Numbered from the stretch's first letter, positions 32,826 through 42,264 are shown. The stretch is DNA of 64,000 nucleotides from Sinomonas terrae (GCF_022539255.1 NZ_JAKZBV010000001.1:248001-312000), one strand, 5' to 3'. Program-made: numbers and translations. The notes: generated by a model not told the origin, from the sequence alone.

Positions 32826-34340
32826 TCAGAAGGGGACCGGGCCCATCGCGGAGCGCACCCCGACCCAGTGCAGGGTCGTGAAGTCCTCGATGGCCTGCTC
32901 GCCGTTGAAGCGGCCGATGCCGGAGTTCTTCTCGCCTCCGAACATGACGTTGGGCTCGTCGTTGACGGTGGAGTCGTTGACGTGGGTCATGCCGGCCTTG
33001 ATGCCGCGGGCGAAGCGCACCCCGCGCTCGACGTCGCGGGTGAACACGGCCGAGGACAGGCCGAACTCGGTGTCGTTCGCGATCCGCAGGGCATCGGCCT
33101 CGTCCAGGGCCTTGATGATGCCGATGGCGGGGCCGAAGATCTCGTTCTTGGCGATGTCCATGTCCTCGGTGACGTCGGCGAAGACGTGGGGGCCGATGAG
33201 GCGGCCGTCGAGCTGGCCGCCGACTACCTCACGGGCGCCCTGCTGCCGGGCGGAGTCGATGAGCCGTGTGACCGTCCGGACCTGGTCGTCGTTGACGAGC
33301 GGGCCGAGGAGGACAGCATCGTCCGTGGTGTCTCCGGCGACCAGCTGCCTGGCACGGGCAGCGAAGCGCTCGACGAAGTCGTCGTAGACGGCAGCGTCGA
33401 CGATGATGCGGTTGGCTGCCATGCAGATCTGGCCCTGGTGGAGGAATTTCGCCATGAGGGCGCCGTTGACCGCTCCGTCGAGGTCCGCGTCGTCGAGGAC
33501 CACGAGCGGGGCGTTGCCCCCTAGCTCGAGGGCCACGTGCTTCATGTGCCCCTGGGCTGCAAGCGAGCCGACTCGCTGTCCGACCGGGGTGGAGCCGGTG
33601 AAGGAGATCATTGACGGGATGGGGTGCTGGACGAAGTGGTCCCCGATCTCGGAGCCGGCGCCCGCGACGACGGACAGCAGGCCCGCCGGGAGGCCGGCTT
33701 CCTCGAAGATCTCGGCCACGATCAGGCCGCCCGAGACCGGGGTGTCCGAGGCCGGCTTGAGGACGACGGCGTTGCCCAGGGCAAGGGCGGGGGACACGGA
33801 GCGGATGGAGAGGTGCAGGGGGAAGTTCCAGGGGGAGATGATGCCGATGACGCCGCGGGCCTCGCGGTAGACACGGTTCTCCTTGCCCGGGAAGGCCGAG
33901 GGGTGCAGGGTCCCGTGGGCGCGGTTCGGGAAGGTGGCGGACTCGCGCGTGATGCCGATCGCGGAGCTGACCTCGATGTTGGCCTTGAGCGCGGAAGATC
34001 CGGACTCGACGCGGAGCAGTGCGGTGATCTCCGCGCGACGGCGTTCGAGGATCTCGGCTGCCCTGGCGATGACGGCCGCGCGCTCGGCCGGCGGCGCTGC
34101 GGCCCATTCCTTCTGGGCCTGCGCCGCGGCCTCGTAGGCCTCGTCGACGTCGGCGGCGGAGGCGCCCGGGAACGAGCGCAGCTCGGTGCCGTCGATGGCG
34201 GAGGTAATGGTGATCTTGCGGTCAGACGAGCCGTCGCGCCAGCTGCCGCCCAGGAAGGCGCCGGCCTTCAGCCCTTCGATCACGGAGACAGCATCATCGA
34301 AGATCTGGGTGGGCGTGGGAGTAGTCGTAGCTGCAGTCAT
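32826..34340 (-). CDS. Aldehyde dehydrogenase, probably benzaldehyde dehydrogenase
   Basis: 504 residues; ATG at 34340. Full aldehyde dehydrogenase set: PWNFP with the oxyanion Asn at 172, LELGGNAP with Glu 272, GQICMAANR with catalytic Cys 306, and EIFGPA. Oxidises an aldehyde to the acid with NAD(P)+. Its place between the aromatic acid symporter and benzoylformate decarboxylase points to benzaldehyde as substrate, giving benzoate. The sequence alone resembles the vanillin/benzaldehyde-type branch (FPNRAHGTLHPSAFPGKENRV). Confidence 0.86.
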   Translation of the reverse strand: MTAATTTPTPTQIFDDAVSVIEGLKAGAFLGGSWRDGSSDRKITITSAIDGTELRSFPGASAADVDEAYEAAAQAQKEWAAAPPAERAAVIARAAEILERRRAEITALLRVESGSSALKANIEVSSAIGITRESATFPNRAHGTLHPSAFPGKENRVYREARGVIGIISPWNFPLHLSIRSVSPALALGNAVVLKPASDTPVSGGLIVAEIFEEAGLPAGLLSVVAGAGSEIGDHFVQHPIPSMISFTGSTPVGQRVGSLAAQGHMKHVALELGGNAPLVVLDDADLDGAVNGALMAKFLHQGQICMAANRIIVDAAVYDDFVERFAARARQLVAGDTTDDAVLLGPLVNDDQVRTVTRLIDSARQQGAREVVGGQLDGRLIGPHVFADVTEDMDIAKNEIFGPAIGIIKALDEADALRIANDTEFGLSSAVFTRDVERGVRFARGIKAGMTHVNDSTVNDEPNVMFGGEKNSGIGRFNGEQAIEDFTTLHWVGVRSAMGPVPF

Positions 34341-34374
34341 GAGAGCCTCTCTGGGTTCGGTGGCGGAATGGAGT

Positions 34375-35616
34375 TCAGTTGTTGGTGGTCGTTGATGCGT
34401 GCGCCCCGGGCGCCTGCGACTCGGATGCGCTGGGGCGCGGTTTGGGCACGGCCGCGATCGCGACCACTCCGAGCAGCGCTGAAGCGGCGAAGACGTAGAA
34501 ACTCATCGGATAGGCAAGATGCGCCACGACGAGCATGCCCGTGAACCACGGGCCTGCGATGGCACCGAGACGGCCGAAAGCAGAGACGAAGCCCATGCCC
34601 GTAGCGACGACCGTCCGCGGGTAGATGTAGCCCACGAAGCCGTAGACAAGGACCTGGGCACAGAAGACGAAGATCCCGGTGACGAATACGAAGCCGTTGA
34701 GCACCAACTGGTTGTCCATCTTGAGGCTCAGGACCATGAGCAGCACCGCTGCGGCCCCGAACCAGAACATCGTGGTGCCCTTGATCCCCCGCCGGTCCGC
34801 GACTCGCCCTCCGATCAGCATGCCGGCCACAGCTCCCACGTTCAGGACGAGGAGCAGGACAAGGGAATCGGACACGTTGTATCCCGCGCCGCGCATGAGC
34901 TGGGGCAGCCACGTGTTCAGGCCGTAGACGAGCAGCAGCCCCATGAAGGCGGCAGTCCAGAGGCCCACGGTGATCCTCAGGTAAGGGGGCCGCAGGAGAC
35001 CACTGAGGCGAACTGCGCTGCCTTCGCGCTTCACGACAGCGGCGGGAGCCGTCACCGTCCTCGTCTCCGGGAGCTTGGCCCACATGACCAGTGCTGCCAC
35101 CACGCCCAACACGCCGCCGACATAGAACATCACGGGCCACTGCCTGCCAGCCAGGATCGCAACCAGGGACGCGAGGATCGCACCGACGTGGTAACCCGTC
35201 ATCGTGATGGTGCTCGAGTGCGCTCGGGCGTTGCTCGGGGCGGCCTCCTGCATCGCGGTCACAGCCACCGGCATGCACCCGCCCAGGCCGATGCCCGCCA
35301 AGAGGCGGAGGACCCCCATGATGGTGGTGTTCGGAGCCAACGGGAACAGGATCGTGAACACAGAGAAGGCCAGAACGCACGCGATCAAGGGGATGCGCCG
35401 CCCGAAACGGTCGGAGATCGGGCCGATCAGTGCGGCGCCCACCCCGACGCCCACGGACGAAATAGTCGCGACGAACGTCGCGCTAGCGGCATCGATGCCT
35501 CCGAACTTCGTGTCCAGGAGCGTCGGTATAGCAGCGCCGAGCGCAACGAGGTCATATCCCTCGAACACAACAGTCAGCCAACACAGGCCGACGATCCAAC
35601 GGCGATGTGGATCCAT
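34375..35616 (-). CDS. Aromatic acid:H+ symporter (MFS, AAHS family)
   Basis: 413 residues from the ATG at 35616 with AAGGAAG before it. Twelve helices; the AAHS signature in helix 1, FEGYDLVALGAAIPTLL, includes the conserved Asp of DGxD-type aromatic permeases (BenK, PcaK), and motif A is GPISDRFGRRIPL. Likely imports mandelate, benzoylformate, benzoate or a similar acid. First gene of the leftward operon, 34 bases before the aldehyde dehydrogenase; an 18-base perfect palindrome lies 65 bases upstream. Confidence 0.86.
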   Translation of the reverse strand: MDPHRRWIVGLCWLTVVFEGYDLVALGAAIPTLLDTKFGGIDAASATFVATISSVGVGVGAALIGPISDRFGRRIPLIACVLAFSVFTILFPLAPNTTIMGVLRLLAGIGLGGCMPVAVTAMQEAAPSNARAHSSTITMTGYHVGAILASLVAILAGRQWPVMFYVGGVLGVVAALVMWAKLPETRTVTAPAAVVKREGSAVRLSGLLRPPYLRITVGLWTAAFMGLLLVYGLNTWLPQLMRGAGYNVSDSLVLLLVLNVGAVAGMLIGGRVADRRGIKGTTMFWFGAAAVLLMVLSLKMDNQLVLNGFVFVTGIFVFCAQVLVYGFVGYIYPRTVVATGMGFVSAFGRLGAIAGPWFTGMLVVAHLAYPMSFYVFAASALLGVVAIAAVPKPRPSASESQAPGAHASTTTNN

Positions 35617-35680
35617 GGCATGAACTTCCTTGTCTACGCCAGCCGAAGCCGTCCTACCAGATGGGGGTGCGGGGACGCCG

Positions 35681-35698
35681 GACCTCGAATTCGAGGTC
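35681..35698. promoter_or_regulatory. 18-base perfect palindrome upstream of the aromatic operon
   Basis: GACCTCGAATTCGAGGTC is fully self-complementary. It lies 65 bases upstream of the symporter start, where an operator would be expected, and is absent elsewhere in what I scanned. Probable binding site for the regulator of the aromatic module. Confidence 0.7.
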
Positions 35699-35990
35699 AG
35701 GGGGCGACCTGCCTGACCGCAAGTAGACCCTTTCCATGATCCACGCCACAGGCCTTGTCTCACTCAGCGGAAAATGGTCTGCCTCCCTCGGCAGGAAGGA
35801 GAGGTATCAAGCCTCCCCGTGGCCGGGAGCGTGCATGACAATGCGAGACCGATGGCGCCCCAGTCAGCCGCCGCGGATGGCAACTCCGCCGCCGAACGGC
35901 GGGGCCAGGCGGTGGTGGACTTGGACCTCCGCGCGGCCGCGTACCCGGTCCGACGTTGAGCCCGAGGACCAGAGTCCGGCGAAGCCTTAG

Positions 35991-36152
35991 CGAGCACCCA
36001 AGAAGGCGCCGCCCGAAGCGCCGGAGCGAGTCAACTTTGACGATTACGAGCGCAAAGAAGCAAGACTGCGGGAAGACCAGGTCGACGAGCTCGCCGCCCT
36101 GGTAAAGCGCATCAAGCGGACCAAGAAACCCGGAGGGGAAAGGATCACCGAC
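35991..36152 (+). pseudogene. Degraded DNA-binding/antitoxin-like fragment
   Basis: The frame reads ERVNFDDYERKEARLREDQV, then DELAALVKRIKRTKKPGGERITD, right after an in-frame TAG at 35988. It is charged and helical and, from memory, resembles the start of short plasmid-type proteins with a ribbon-helix-helix-like region (GERIT...). The expected continuation after ERITD is lost, probably by frameshift. No start codon with ribosome site is present. Confidence 0.35.
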
Positions 36153-36452
36153 ATATGTCCACGGTGCTGCTCATGCTGGAGATGTCTCCCTTCGAGAAGG
36201 GATGACCTCGCCGGGCTGGGCGGACACAACAATGACGAGCCATCGGTCGAGCAAGGTCCTATGAAGTCACGTCCCGCCCGCCCCGGCCGCCCGGAACACA
36301 GGCGCGGACCCCAGGTCGGGCCGACCAGTCGGTGTCAGGACAGCTTCATTGTTATTCGGACAGTCCCTTTCCGCAGGCCGGGTGTCCAGACGACTTCGAA
36401 AAGTGGCAGCGTGGGGTGCACTCCACCGCGACTTGAGTTGCACTCTTGATCT

Positions 36453-36466
36453 ACTGATCAATCAGT
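36453..36466. promoter_or_regulatory. Inverted repeat ACTGAT-CA-ATCAGT
   Basis: A 14-base repeat with perfect 6-base arms. The form (TGAT/ATCA) fits GntR/FadR-type operators. It lies about 90 bases from the 3' end of a leftward gene and has no gene starting beside it, so it may be a leftover from a lost regulator. Confidence 0.4.
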
Positions 36467-36558
36467 GGGCCAAGGATCGGTGAAGCCTTGCGAGGGGACC
36501 ATTTCGCTCTAGGTGGCACAAGCAGGCGTTTGGTGGTGTACGTCGACGGTCCGAGGGG

Positions 36559-37464
36559 TCAGCTTGGTGCGCTTCCGGTGGTGGCGCTGTTGGAGATTGT
36601 AAGTTCGACGGCGGAGTGGTCGAGGGCACCTAGCCCTTGCGCGCTCATCTGCTCGAAGACGTCGTTGAGGGTGGTGGAGACGGGCAGGCGGAGTCCTTTC
36701 GCTCGGGCGGTGTCGGCGGCGAAGCGGAGGTCTTTGAGCTGGTTGGCGGCGCTGCCGCCGCCGGTGAAGTCCCTGTTGAGCCAGCGGTCGCGCTTCTGGG
36801 CGAGGACTTCGGAGTTGGCGAGGCCTCCGGCGAGGATGCGCAGGAGCTGTCCCCGGTCCAGGCCGTAGGCGTCGGCGAGGACGAGCGCTTCGGAGACGGC
36901 GGTCACGGTGCTGGCGACGACGACTTGGTTGCAGGCCTTGGCGATCTCGCCCGTGCCCGGCGCCCCGAAGCGGACGACGGTGGAGCCGACGTTCTCCAGG
37001 ACTGGCATGGCCTTCGCGACGGCCCAGTCTTCGCCTCCGACCATGACGCTCAGGGCACCGCTCTCGGCCCCGGCGACCCCGCCCGAGAGGGGGGCGTCGA
37101 CGACGCCGATCCCCTCATGGGAGAGTTCTTCGGCGAGCCGGGCGACGCCGCTGGGGGAGACGGTGCCGTGGATGACGAGCACAGGGTGCTCTCTGCCTGC
37201 GCTGCGCCAGCCGGACAGCAGCCCGTTCTCGCCTTCCAAGACGTCCTCGACGTCCGAGAGGTCGGTCAGGACGGTCAGGGCTACGTCTGCCGCGGCGTCG
37301 GCGGGTGTGGCCGCGGCGCACGCTCCGCGGGCTGTTGCCGCTTGGGTCCTGGAGGGGGTGCGGTTCCAGACGGTGAGGCTGCCCAGGGAGTCCAGGAGCC
37401 TGCGGGCGATGGGCTCTCCCATCCGACCCAGGCCCAGGACGGAGACGGTGGGGCAATGGGTCAC
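36559..37464 (-). CDS. Beta-hydroxyacid dehydrogenase (3-hydroxyisobutyrate dehydrogenase family)
   Basis: 301 residues from a GTG at 37464 (GAGGAAC site). NAD(P) motif SVLGLGRMGEPIARRLL (8-24); substrate-binding block IHGTVSPSGVARLAEEL; GIGVVDAPLSGGVAGAESGALSVMVGG; and the catalytic Lys in GEIAKACNQVV. Family members oxidise or reduce beta-hydroxyacids such as L-threonate, tartronate semialdehyde and hydroxyisobutyrate. Downstream of a TRAP transporter for C4-type or sugar acids, it is likely the catabolic dehydrogenase for the imported acid. Confidence 0.87.
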   Translation of the reverse strand: MTHCPTVSVLGLGRMGEPIARRLLDSLGSLTVWNRTPSRTQAATARGACAAATPADAAADVALTVLTDLSDVEDVLEGENGLLSGWRSAGREHPVLVIHGTVSPSGVARLAEELSHEGIGVVDAPLSGGVAGAESGALSVMVGGEDWAVAKAMPVLENVGSTVVRFGAPGTGEIAKACNQVVVASTVTAVSEALVLADAYGLDRGQLLRILAGGLANSEVLAQKRDRWLNRDFTGGGSAANQLKDLRFAADTARAKGLRLPVSTTLNDVFEQMSAQGLGALDHSAVELTISNSATTGSAPS

Positions 37465-37679
37465 GGGTGTTCCTCTTCGGTGTCGGAAGGAGGTCGTGGG
37501 GGACCTTCTTCGGGGTGGTGGGTTCCAGAGGGATGGGCCGTCTGTCGAACTGCTGCGATTCTTCCCTTCATGGGGTTTCTTCCCTTCATCGTGTTCGATT
37601 CGTCTTGGGAAGGGGAAGCGCTGGAGGGGTATGGGCAGAGTGGCCAGGCGGGATGGGCTCGGGGGCCGGTAGGAGCGTC

Positions 37680-39581
37680 TCAGCTGGTGCTCAGGCCCAG
37701 GAGGGACGGCAGGACGGTGCTGAACCAGGGGACGAGCGCCAGGAGGACGACTCCGGCGAGGAGGATGAGGAAGTAGGGGATGAAGCGGCGGATGCTGCGT
37801 TCGACGCTCTCGCGTCCTGTAGCGGCGGCGACGTAGAAGCCGATGCCTGCGGGCGGGGCGAAGGAGCCGATGCCCATGGCCATGACCAGGACCATCGAGT
37901 ACTGGACGGGGTTGATGCCGAACTGGACGGCGATCGGCAGGAGCAGGGGGGCGAAGATCAGCACGGCTGGCATCCCCTCCAGCAGCTGTCCCATGACGAC
38001 CAGGATCAGGATGCTGACGAGCATGAACAGAAACGGGGAGGCCGAGAGCCCGGACATCGCGTCACCGATCGCGGCCGAGACCCCGGCCGAGGCGAGGGTC
38101 TGGGCGAATGGGGCGGCTGCGGCGATGATGAACAGGACCATGCCCGCGGTGGTGACCGTCTCCCTGACGGACTGCCATCCCAGGGCCAGCCGGCGGGGCC
38201 TGGAGGTGCATGCGAGGACTACGGCGTAGGCCACAGCGAGTGCCGAGACCTCGGTGGGGGTCGCCACGCCGGTGACGATCCCGGCGACGAGCCCGACCGG
38301 GAGGATCAGGGTCGGCAGCGCGAGCACGACTGAGCGCCCCTTCTCGGCAGCCGAGGTCGGCTCGGCCCGCTCCGTGCCCTTGGCCCGGAAGAAGACCAGG
38401 GCCATGACGCACAGGCCCAGGACGGCGGCCGGGACGAGGCCGGCCATGAACAGGGTGGTCGTGGAGAGGGAGGTGATCGAGCCAAGGATCAGCAGCACGA
38501 TGCTGGGGGGCACGGTCTCGCCCATGATCGCCGATGCCGACAGGACCGCGACGACCTCCCCTCGCGGAACCCTGCGGTCCTCGAGCATGTCGCGCATCGT
38601 GGTGCCGACCGCGGCCACGTCGGCCACCTTGGACCCGGAGATGCCGGAGAAGACGTACATCGTCGCCACGACCGCCATCAGCGCCCCTCCCCTGATCCGT
38701 CCCAGGAGGGCGTCGACGAGCCTGGCCAGCGGGGCGGTGAGGCCGGCGCGGCTCATCAGGGCCCCGACGAGGATGAAGAAGGGGATCGCCAGGAGCAGGA
38801 ACGAGTTCGCCCCGGACTGCATCCCCACGGGCACCGCCGAGAGGCCGGAGGGGTCCCCGCCCCAGAGGACGTAGACGGCCGAGCCCAGTGCGAGGACGAA
38901 GGCCACGGGCACCCCGAGCAGGAGGATGGCGAAGAGGAAAGCGAGCACGGCGGCCAGGAGGGCGTCCGAGCTCATGGCTGCCATCGCATCCTGGACCGCG
39001 AACAGGGCCGCGAACAGGGCAGCTGCCGCTGCCAGGCCCACCAGCGCTGCTCGCCTTGGTGCACGGGCGAGCCTGACGAGGGCGAACCAGGCTGTCAGCA
39101 CCAGGCCCAGGGCGAAGGGCAGCGAGACCAAGGATTCGGGGAGGTTCAGGATCGGGGTGGACTCGTGGGAGCGCTGGGCGAGCACCGGAAGGAACAGCCC
39201 GAGCATCCCGGCAGTGGTGCCGAACACCAGCCAGTCGACGAGGGCGAGCTGGTACCTGTGCCAGGATGCGGGCAGGCGGTCGGCCAGGATCCGGATCGAC
39301 ATGTGGGCTCCGCGGGCATAGGCGATGGCCCCTCCCATGAACGCCGCGGTGTAGAGCGCGAGCTCGGAGACCTCCTGGGTCCAGGTTACCGAGTTGCCCG
39401 TGATGGCCCGGACGAGGACGTTGAACAGGACGACGAGGAACTCGACAGCGATGGAGAGGCCGACGAGGCCCTCGAGGCCTGCGTCGAGCCACCCGGCTCC
39501 GCTCCACGCCCCCGTCCTCTCCGGGCCTGCGTGCTCGTCCGCACGGACTACTCCGGTGCTCTCGTCAATTGCTGTTTTCAT
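37680..39581 (-). CDS. TRAP transporter, fused small and large membrane subunits (DctQM)
   Basis: 633 residues from the ATG at 39581 (AAGGCAGA). The first 190 residues are a DctQ-like four-helix subunit (NSVTWTQEVSELALYTAAFMGG and HMSIRILADRLP). From about 205 on is the DctM-type subunit with GANSFLLLAIPFFILVGALM, SGISGSKVADVAAVGTTM and GMPAVLIFAPLLLPIAVQFG. Together with the periplasmic-binding partner encoded upstream it uses the sodium gradient to import organic acids. Fusion of Q and M in one chain is a known TRAP arrangement. Confidence 0.9.
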   Translation of the reverse strand: MKTAIDESTGVVRADEHAGPERTGAWSGAGWLDAGLEGLVGLSIAVEFLVVLFNVLVRAITGNSVTWTQEVSELALYTAAFMGGAIAYARGAHMSIRILADRLPASWHRYQLALVDWLVFGTTAGMLGLFLPVLAQRSHESTPILNLPESLVSLPFALGLVLTAWFALVRLARAPRRAALVGLAAAAALFAALFAVQDAMAAMSSDALLAAVLAFLFAILLLGVPVAFVLALGSAVYVLWGGDPSGLSAVPVGMQSGANSFLLLAIPFFILVGALMSRAGLTAPLARLVDALLGRIRGGALMAVVATMYVFSGISGSKVADVAAVGTTMRDMLEDRRVPRGEVVAVLSASAIMGETVPPSIVLLILGSITSLSTTTLFMAGLVPAAVLGLCVMALVFFRAKGTERAEPTSAAEKGRSVVLALPTLILPVGLVAGIVTGVATPTEVSALAVAYAVVLACTSRPRRLALGWQSVRETVTTAGMVLFIIAAAAPFAQTLASAGVSAAIGDAMSGLSASPFLFMLVSILILVVMGQLLEGMPAVLIFAPLLLPIAVQFGINPVQYSMVLVMAMGIGSFAPPAGIGFYVAAATGRESVERSIRRFIPYFLILLAGVVLLALVPWFSTVLPSLLGLSTS

Positions 39582-39657
39582 TCTGCCTTGATCTCCACGC
39601 TTCTGGTTCCGGGGGAGGCCGCGACGGGGACTCGCTTGCCGCGGGCCCCCGTGGCGG

Positions 39658-40689
39658 TCACTGCCCGTCGACGAAGTCGACCGTCGTCTTCAGGAAGTCC
39701 GCCCCGCCCACCGTGTCGGCGAACTGGGGGTACAGCGAACGGGCGATCGTCTTGAACTGGGCCGCCCCCTCGGGCGAGAGGTCGTTGACCTTCATCCCCT
39801 GGGACTCGAGCTGCTTGACCTGCGTGTCGGCCAGTTGGGCGTCGTTCTTGGTCTTGAACGCGGCCGTGTCGTCGGCGGACGCCTGCAGGGCCTGCTGGTC
39901 CTTGGAGTCCAGGCTGTTCCACTTCTTGTCGCTGATCGCCAGGACGAAGGCGTCGCTCATGTGGTTTGTCATGGAGAGGTATTTCTGCACCTCGGCGAAC
40001 TTGTTGGTCGCCGGGACCTCGACGGGGTTCTCCTGGCCGTTGATCGCCCCGGTCTGCAGGGCGGTGTAGACCTCGGAGAAGTTCATCGGCGTCGGGCTCG
40101 CTCCCACGGCGCTGAAGAACTTGGTCCACAGCGGGTTCCCCGGGACGCGGATCTTCAGGCCCTTGAGGTCATCGGGAGTCTGGATGGGGCGGACGGAGTT
40201 GGTGACCTCCCGGGGGGTGCGCGAGAGCATGGCGAGTCCCTTGGTGCCGCTCTGGGCGAGGTCCGAGAGGAGCTCCTTGCCCGGTGCCCCGTCCAGGTAC
40301 TTCACCTCCTGGTCCACCGAGGAGAACAGGTAGGGAAGGCTCACCGCGTTCATCTTCTTGTCCGTGGCCGCGTAGACGGAGGTGGAGAGGATCACCGCAT
40401 CCAGCGACCCGCTCTGCACCCGGCTCACGGCCGCGTTCTGGTCGCCGCCGAAGCTGGTGCCGTTCGGGATGACCGTGACCTTGACGCTCCCGTTCGACTT
40501 GGCCTTCACCTCGTCGGCGAAGTGCTGGGCGGCCATCCCCACCGAGGACCCGATCGGGTCGGGGATGGACAGCTTCACCTCGACGGTGCTGGATCCGGAG
40601 GCAGCGGCGCCCCCGGAGCAGCCCGCCAGGGCCAGGGCAGTGACAGAAGCGGCGGCGAGGGCCGAAATCCAGCCGGCTCGTCTCATCAT
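39658..40689 (-). CDS. TRAP transporter substrate-binding lipoprotein (DctP)
   Basis: 343 residues from the ATG at 40689, chosen because AAAGGAAA lies 5-6 bases before it; an ATG at 40704 has no site. Lipobox LAGC with Cys 24. DctP features: HFADEVKAKSNGSVKVTVIP, KGLKIRVPGNPLW with the conserved Arg that binds the substrate carboxylate, and EVYTALQTGAINGQENPVEV. It captures the acid outside the membrane for the fused DctQM permease encoded 76 bases downstream. Confidence 0.9.
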   Translation of the reverse strand: MMRRAGWISALAAASVTALALAGCSGGAAASGSSTVEVKLSIPDPIGSSVGMAAQHFADEVKAKSNGSVKVTVIPNGTSFGGDQNAAVSRVQSGSLDAVILSTSVYAATDKKMNAVSLPYLFSSVDQEVKYLDGAPGKELLSDLAQSGTKGLAMLSRTPREVTNSVRPIQTPDDLKGLKIRVPGNPLWTKFFSAVGASPTPMNFSEVYTALQTGAINGQENPVEVPATNKFAEVQKYLSMTNHMSDAFVLAISDKKWNSLDSKDQQALQASADDTAAFKTKNDAQLADTQVKQLESQGMKVNDLSPEGAAQFKTIARSLYPQFADTVGGADFLKTTVDFVDGQ

Positions 40690-40732
40690 GGGTTTTCCTT
40701 TCATCGTCGAAAAGGGGTCATTGCTTGCATGG

Positions 40733-42076
40733 TCAGACGGTGGCGCCGATGAGGGACTCGGTCTCTCTGCGCAGTTCGAGGGCGGTGGCCAGAGACTCGT
40801 CGATGACGATGTCCTCCCACTTGACGCTGGCGCCCTTGGCGACAGGGTTCTTCAGCTCGACGTGGTGGGCGAGCGCCACCGGGAGGAGGCCCTCGCGGAC
40901 CGAGGTCTCGGCCGAGACGAGCTTGCCCCAGACGGTGTACCCGCCCTCGCCGTCGAGGAACTCCCCGGCTGTCAGGTCCTTCTTCGCGGTGGCGACGACG
41001 TCGCCGAAGAAGCCCTTGGGGGAGCCGGTGGGGATTCCGCGAAGGACTGCGTTGACGATCGAGATGTTCAGCTCCAGCCCGACGTAGTGGTAGGGGCGGT
41101 AGAGGGCGGCGTATTGGCCGGTGGGGTCGGGGTGCCAGGGGTACTCGGTGAAGCAGCCTGAGACGTACCGGTTGGTGGCCTTGACGACCACGAAGACGCC
41201 CTCCTGCGTGTTGAACGGGATCCAGTCGCCCTCGCGGGTGACGCTGGACATGACTTCGACCGAGCCCTCGTGGGCGAGCACTCCGCCGACGGCTGAGGGC
41301 CGGCAGATGGTCGCTATCTCCTCGATGTTGCCCGGGGTGAAGGTCAGCCCGCTGTCCGAGGGGACCAGACCGGCGGCGTTGGCGACCGCGGCCATCTCGA
41401 TCGCGGCCTTCGTCCCGTCGCGGAAGGAGGTGTGCATGTAGGGGTTGAGCTGGCCCGAGTCGGTGAGCTCCTTGGAGAACTCCCAGTTCTCCCAGACGTT
41501 GTCGGGGTTCATCCCATGGTAGCGGGGGAGGTACTTGGCGCCCTTGCCGGCGCAGACGACGTCGAACCCGGAGGTGCGGGCCCAGTCGACCAACTCCATG
41601 ATCAGGGCGGGCTGGTCGCCGTAGGCCATCGAATAGACGACTCCGGCCTCCTGGGCGCGGCGGGCCAGGGCGGGCCCCGCGAGGGCGTCGGCCTCGACGG
41701 TGACCATGATGATGTGCTTGCCGGATCCGATGGCCCGCAGGGCGTGCTCGATCCCCACGATCGGGTTGCCCGTGGCCTCGACGATGACGTCGATGTCGGA
41801 CTCGAACAGGGCCGAGGCGTCCGGGACGACGGCCGTGCCGCGGCGGGCGAGGGCGTCCTGGATGGTGGGGGAGAAGGCCTCGGCGGGCCACTCGACCAGC
41901 TCCAGGGCGCCCTGGGCCCGCTTGGTGTTGATGTCCGCGATCGCCACGACGTGGACGCCGGGGATGTTCCGGGCCTGGGAGAGGTACATGGTACCGAACC
42001 GGCCGGCCCCGATCAGGCCGACCCGGATCGGGCGGCCTTCGGCTTCGCGCTGTTCGAGGAGGGAGTGGAGGTTCAC
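40733..42076 (-). CDS. NAD(P)-dependent oxidoreductase with SAF domain
   Basis: 447 residues from a GTG at 42076 (AGGAAGAG). N-terminal Rossmann domain (RVGLIGAGRFGTMYL, 18-32), homoserine-dehydrogenase-like middle (VEATGNPIVGIEHALRAIGSGKHIIMVTVEADALAG) and a C-terminal SAF-like domain (about 360-440). Proteins of this architecture are common beside sugar-acid or polyol transporters, but I know no established reaction. First gene of the operon with the TRAP transporter and beta-hydroxyacid dehydrogenase, so it probably acts on the same imported compound. Confidence 0.83.
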   Translation of the reverse strand: MNLHSLLEQREAEGRPIRVGLIGAGRFGTMYLSQARNIPGVHVVAIADINTKRAQGALELVEWPAEAFSPTIQDALARRGTAVVPDASALFESDIDVIVEATGNPIVGIEHALRAIGSGKHIIMVTVEADALAGPALARRAQEAGVVYSMAYGDQPALIMELVDWARTSGFDVVCAGKGAKYLPRYHGMNPDNVWENWEFSKELTDSGQLNPYMHTSFRDGTKAAIEMAAVANAAGLVPSDSGLTFTPGNIEEIATICRPSAVGGVLAHEGSVEVMSSVTREGDWIPFNTQEGVFVVVKATNRYVSGCFTEYPWHPDPTGQYAALYRPYHYVGLELNISIVNAVLRGIPTGSPKGFFGDVVATAKKDLTAGEFLDGEGGYTVWGKLVSAETSVREGLLPVALAHHVELKNPVAKGASVKWEDIVIDESLATALELRRETESLIGATV

Positions 42077-42165
42077 GGTGCTCTTCCTGTCATCGGGCGG
42101 CCGACGGGGGTCGTTCGAGCCGGCTTCGCCCGACTGCCTCGTCGTCCGCTTGGACCCCTTGGGTG

Positions 42166-42176
42166 GTAACGGTTAC
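42166..42176. promoter_or_regulatory. LacI-type operator GTAAC-G-GTTAC
   Basis: Symmetric 11-base site with perfect 5-base arms, between the divergent oxidoreductase and LacI genes. Form and place match operators of LacI-family repressors; it likely controls the TRAP operon and may autoregulate. Confidence 0.7.
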
Positions 42177-42264
42177 ACTTTTGTACCAGCGGAAGGACCG
42201 TGACGTCAATCACCCCGACCGGGGGACTCGTCTAGTCTTTCCAACACGACCCAAGGAGGAGCCG

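Larger units (their letters stand above)
35764..36558. other. Gene-poor stretch between two catabolic modules
   Basis: About 800 bases without an intact gene. It contains a degraded coding fragment (35991-36152), several short frames with poor codon bias, and a small inverted repeat (36453-36466). Base composition from about 36330 to 36480 is less GC-rich than its surroundings. The mosaic look suggests an old insertion or deletion site. Confidence 0.5.
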
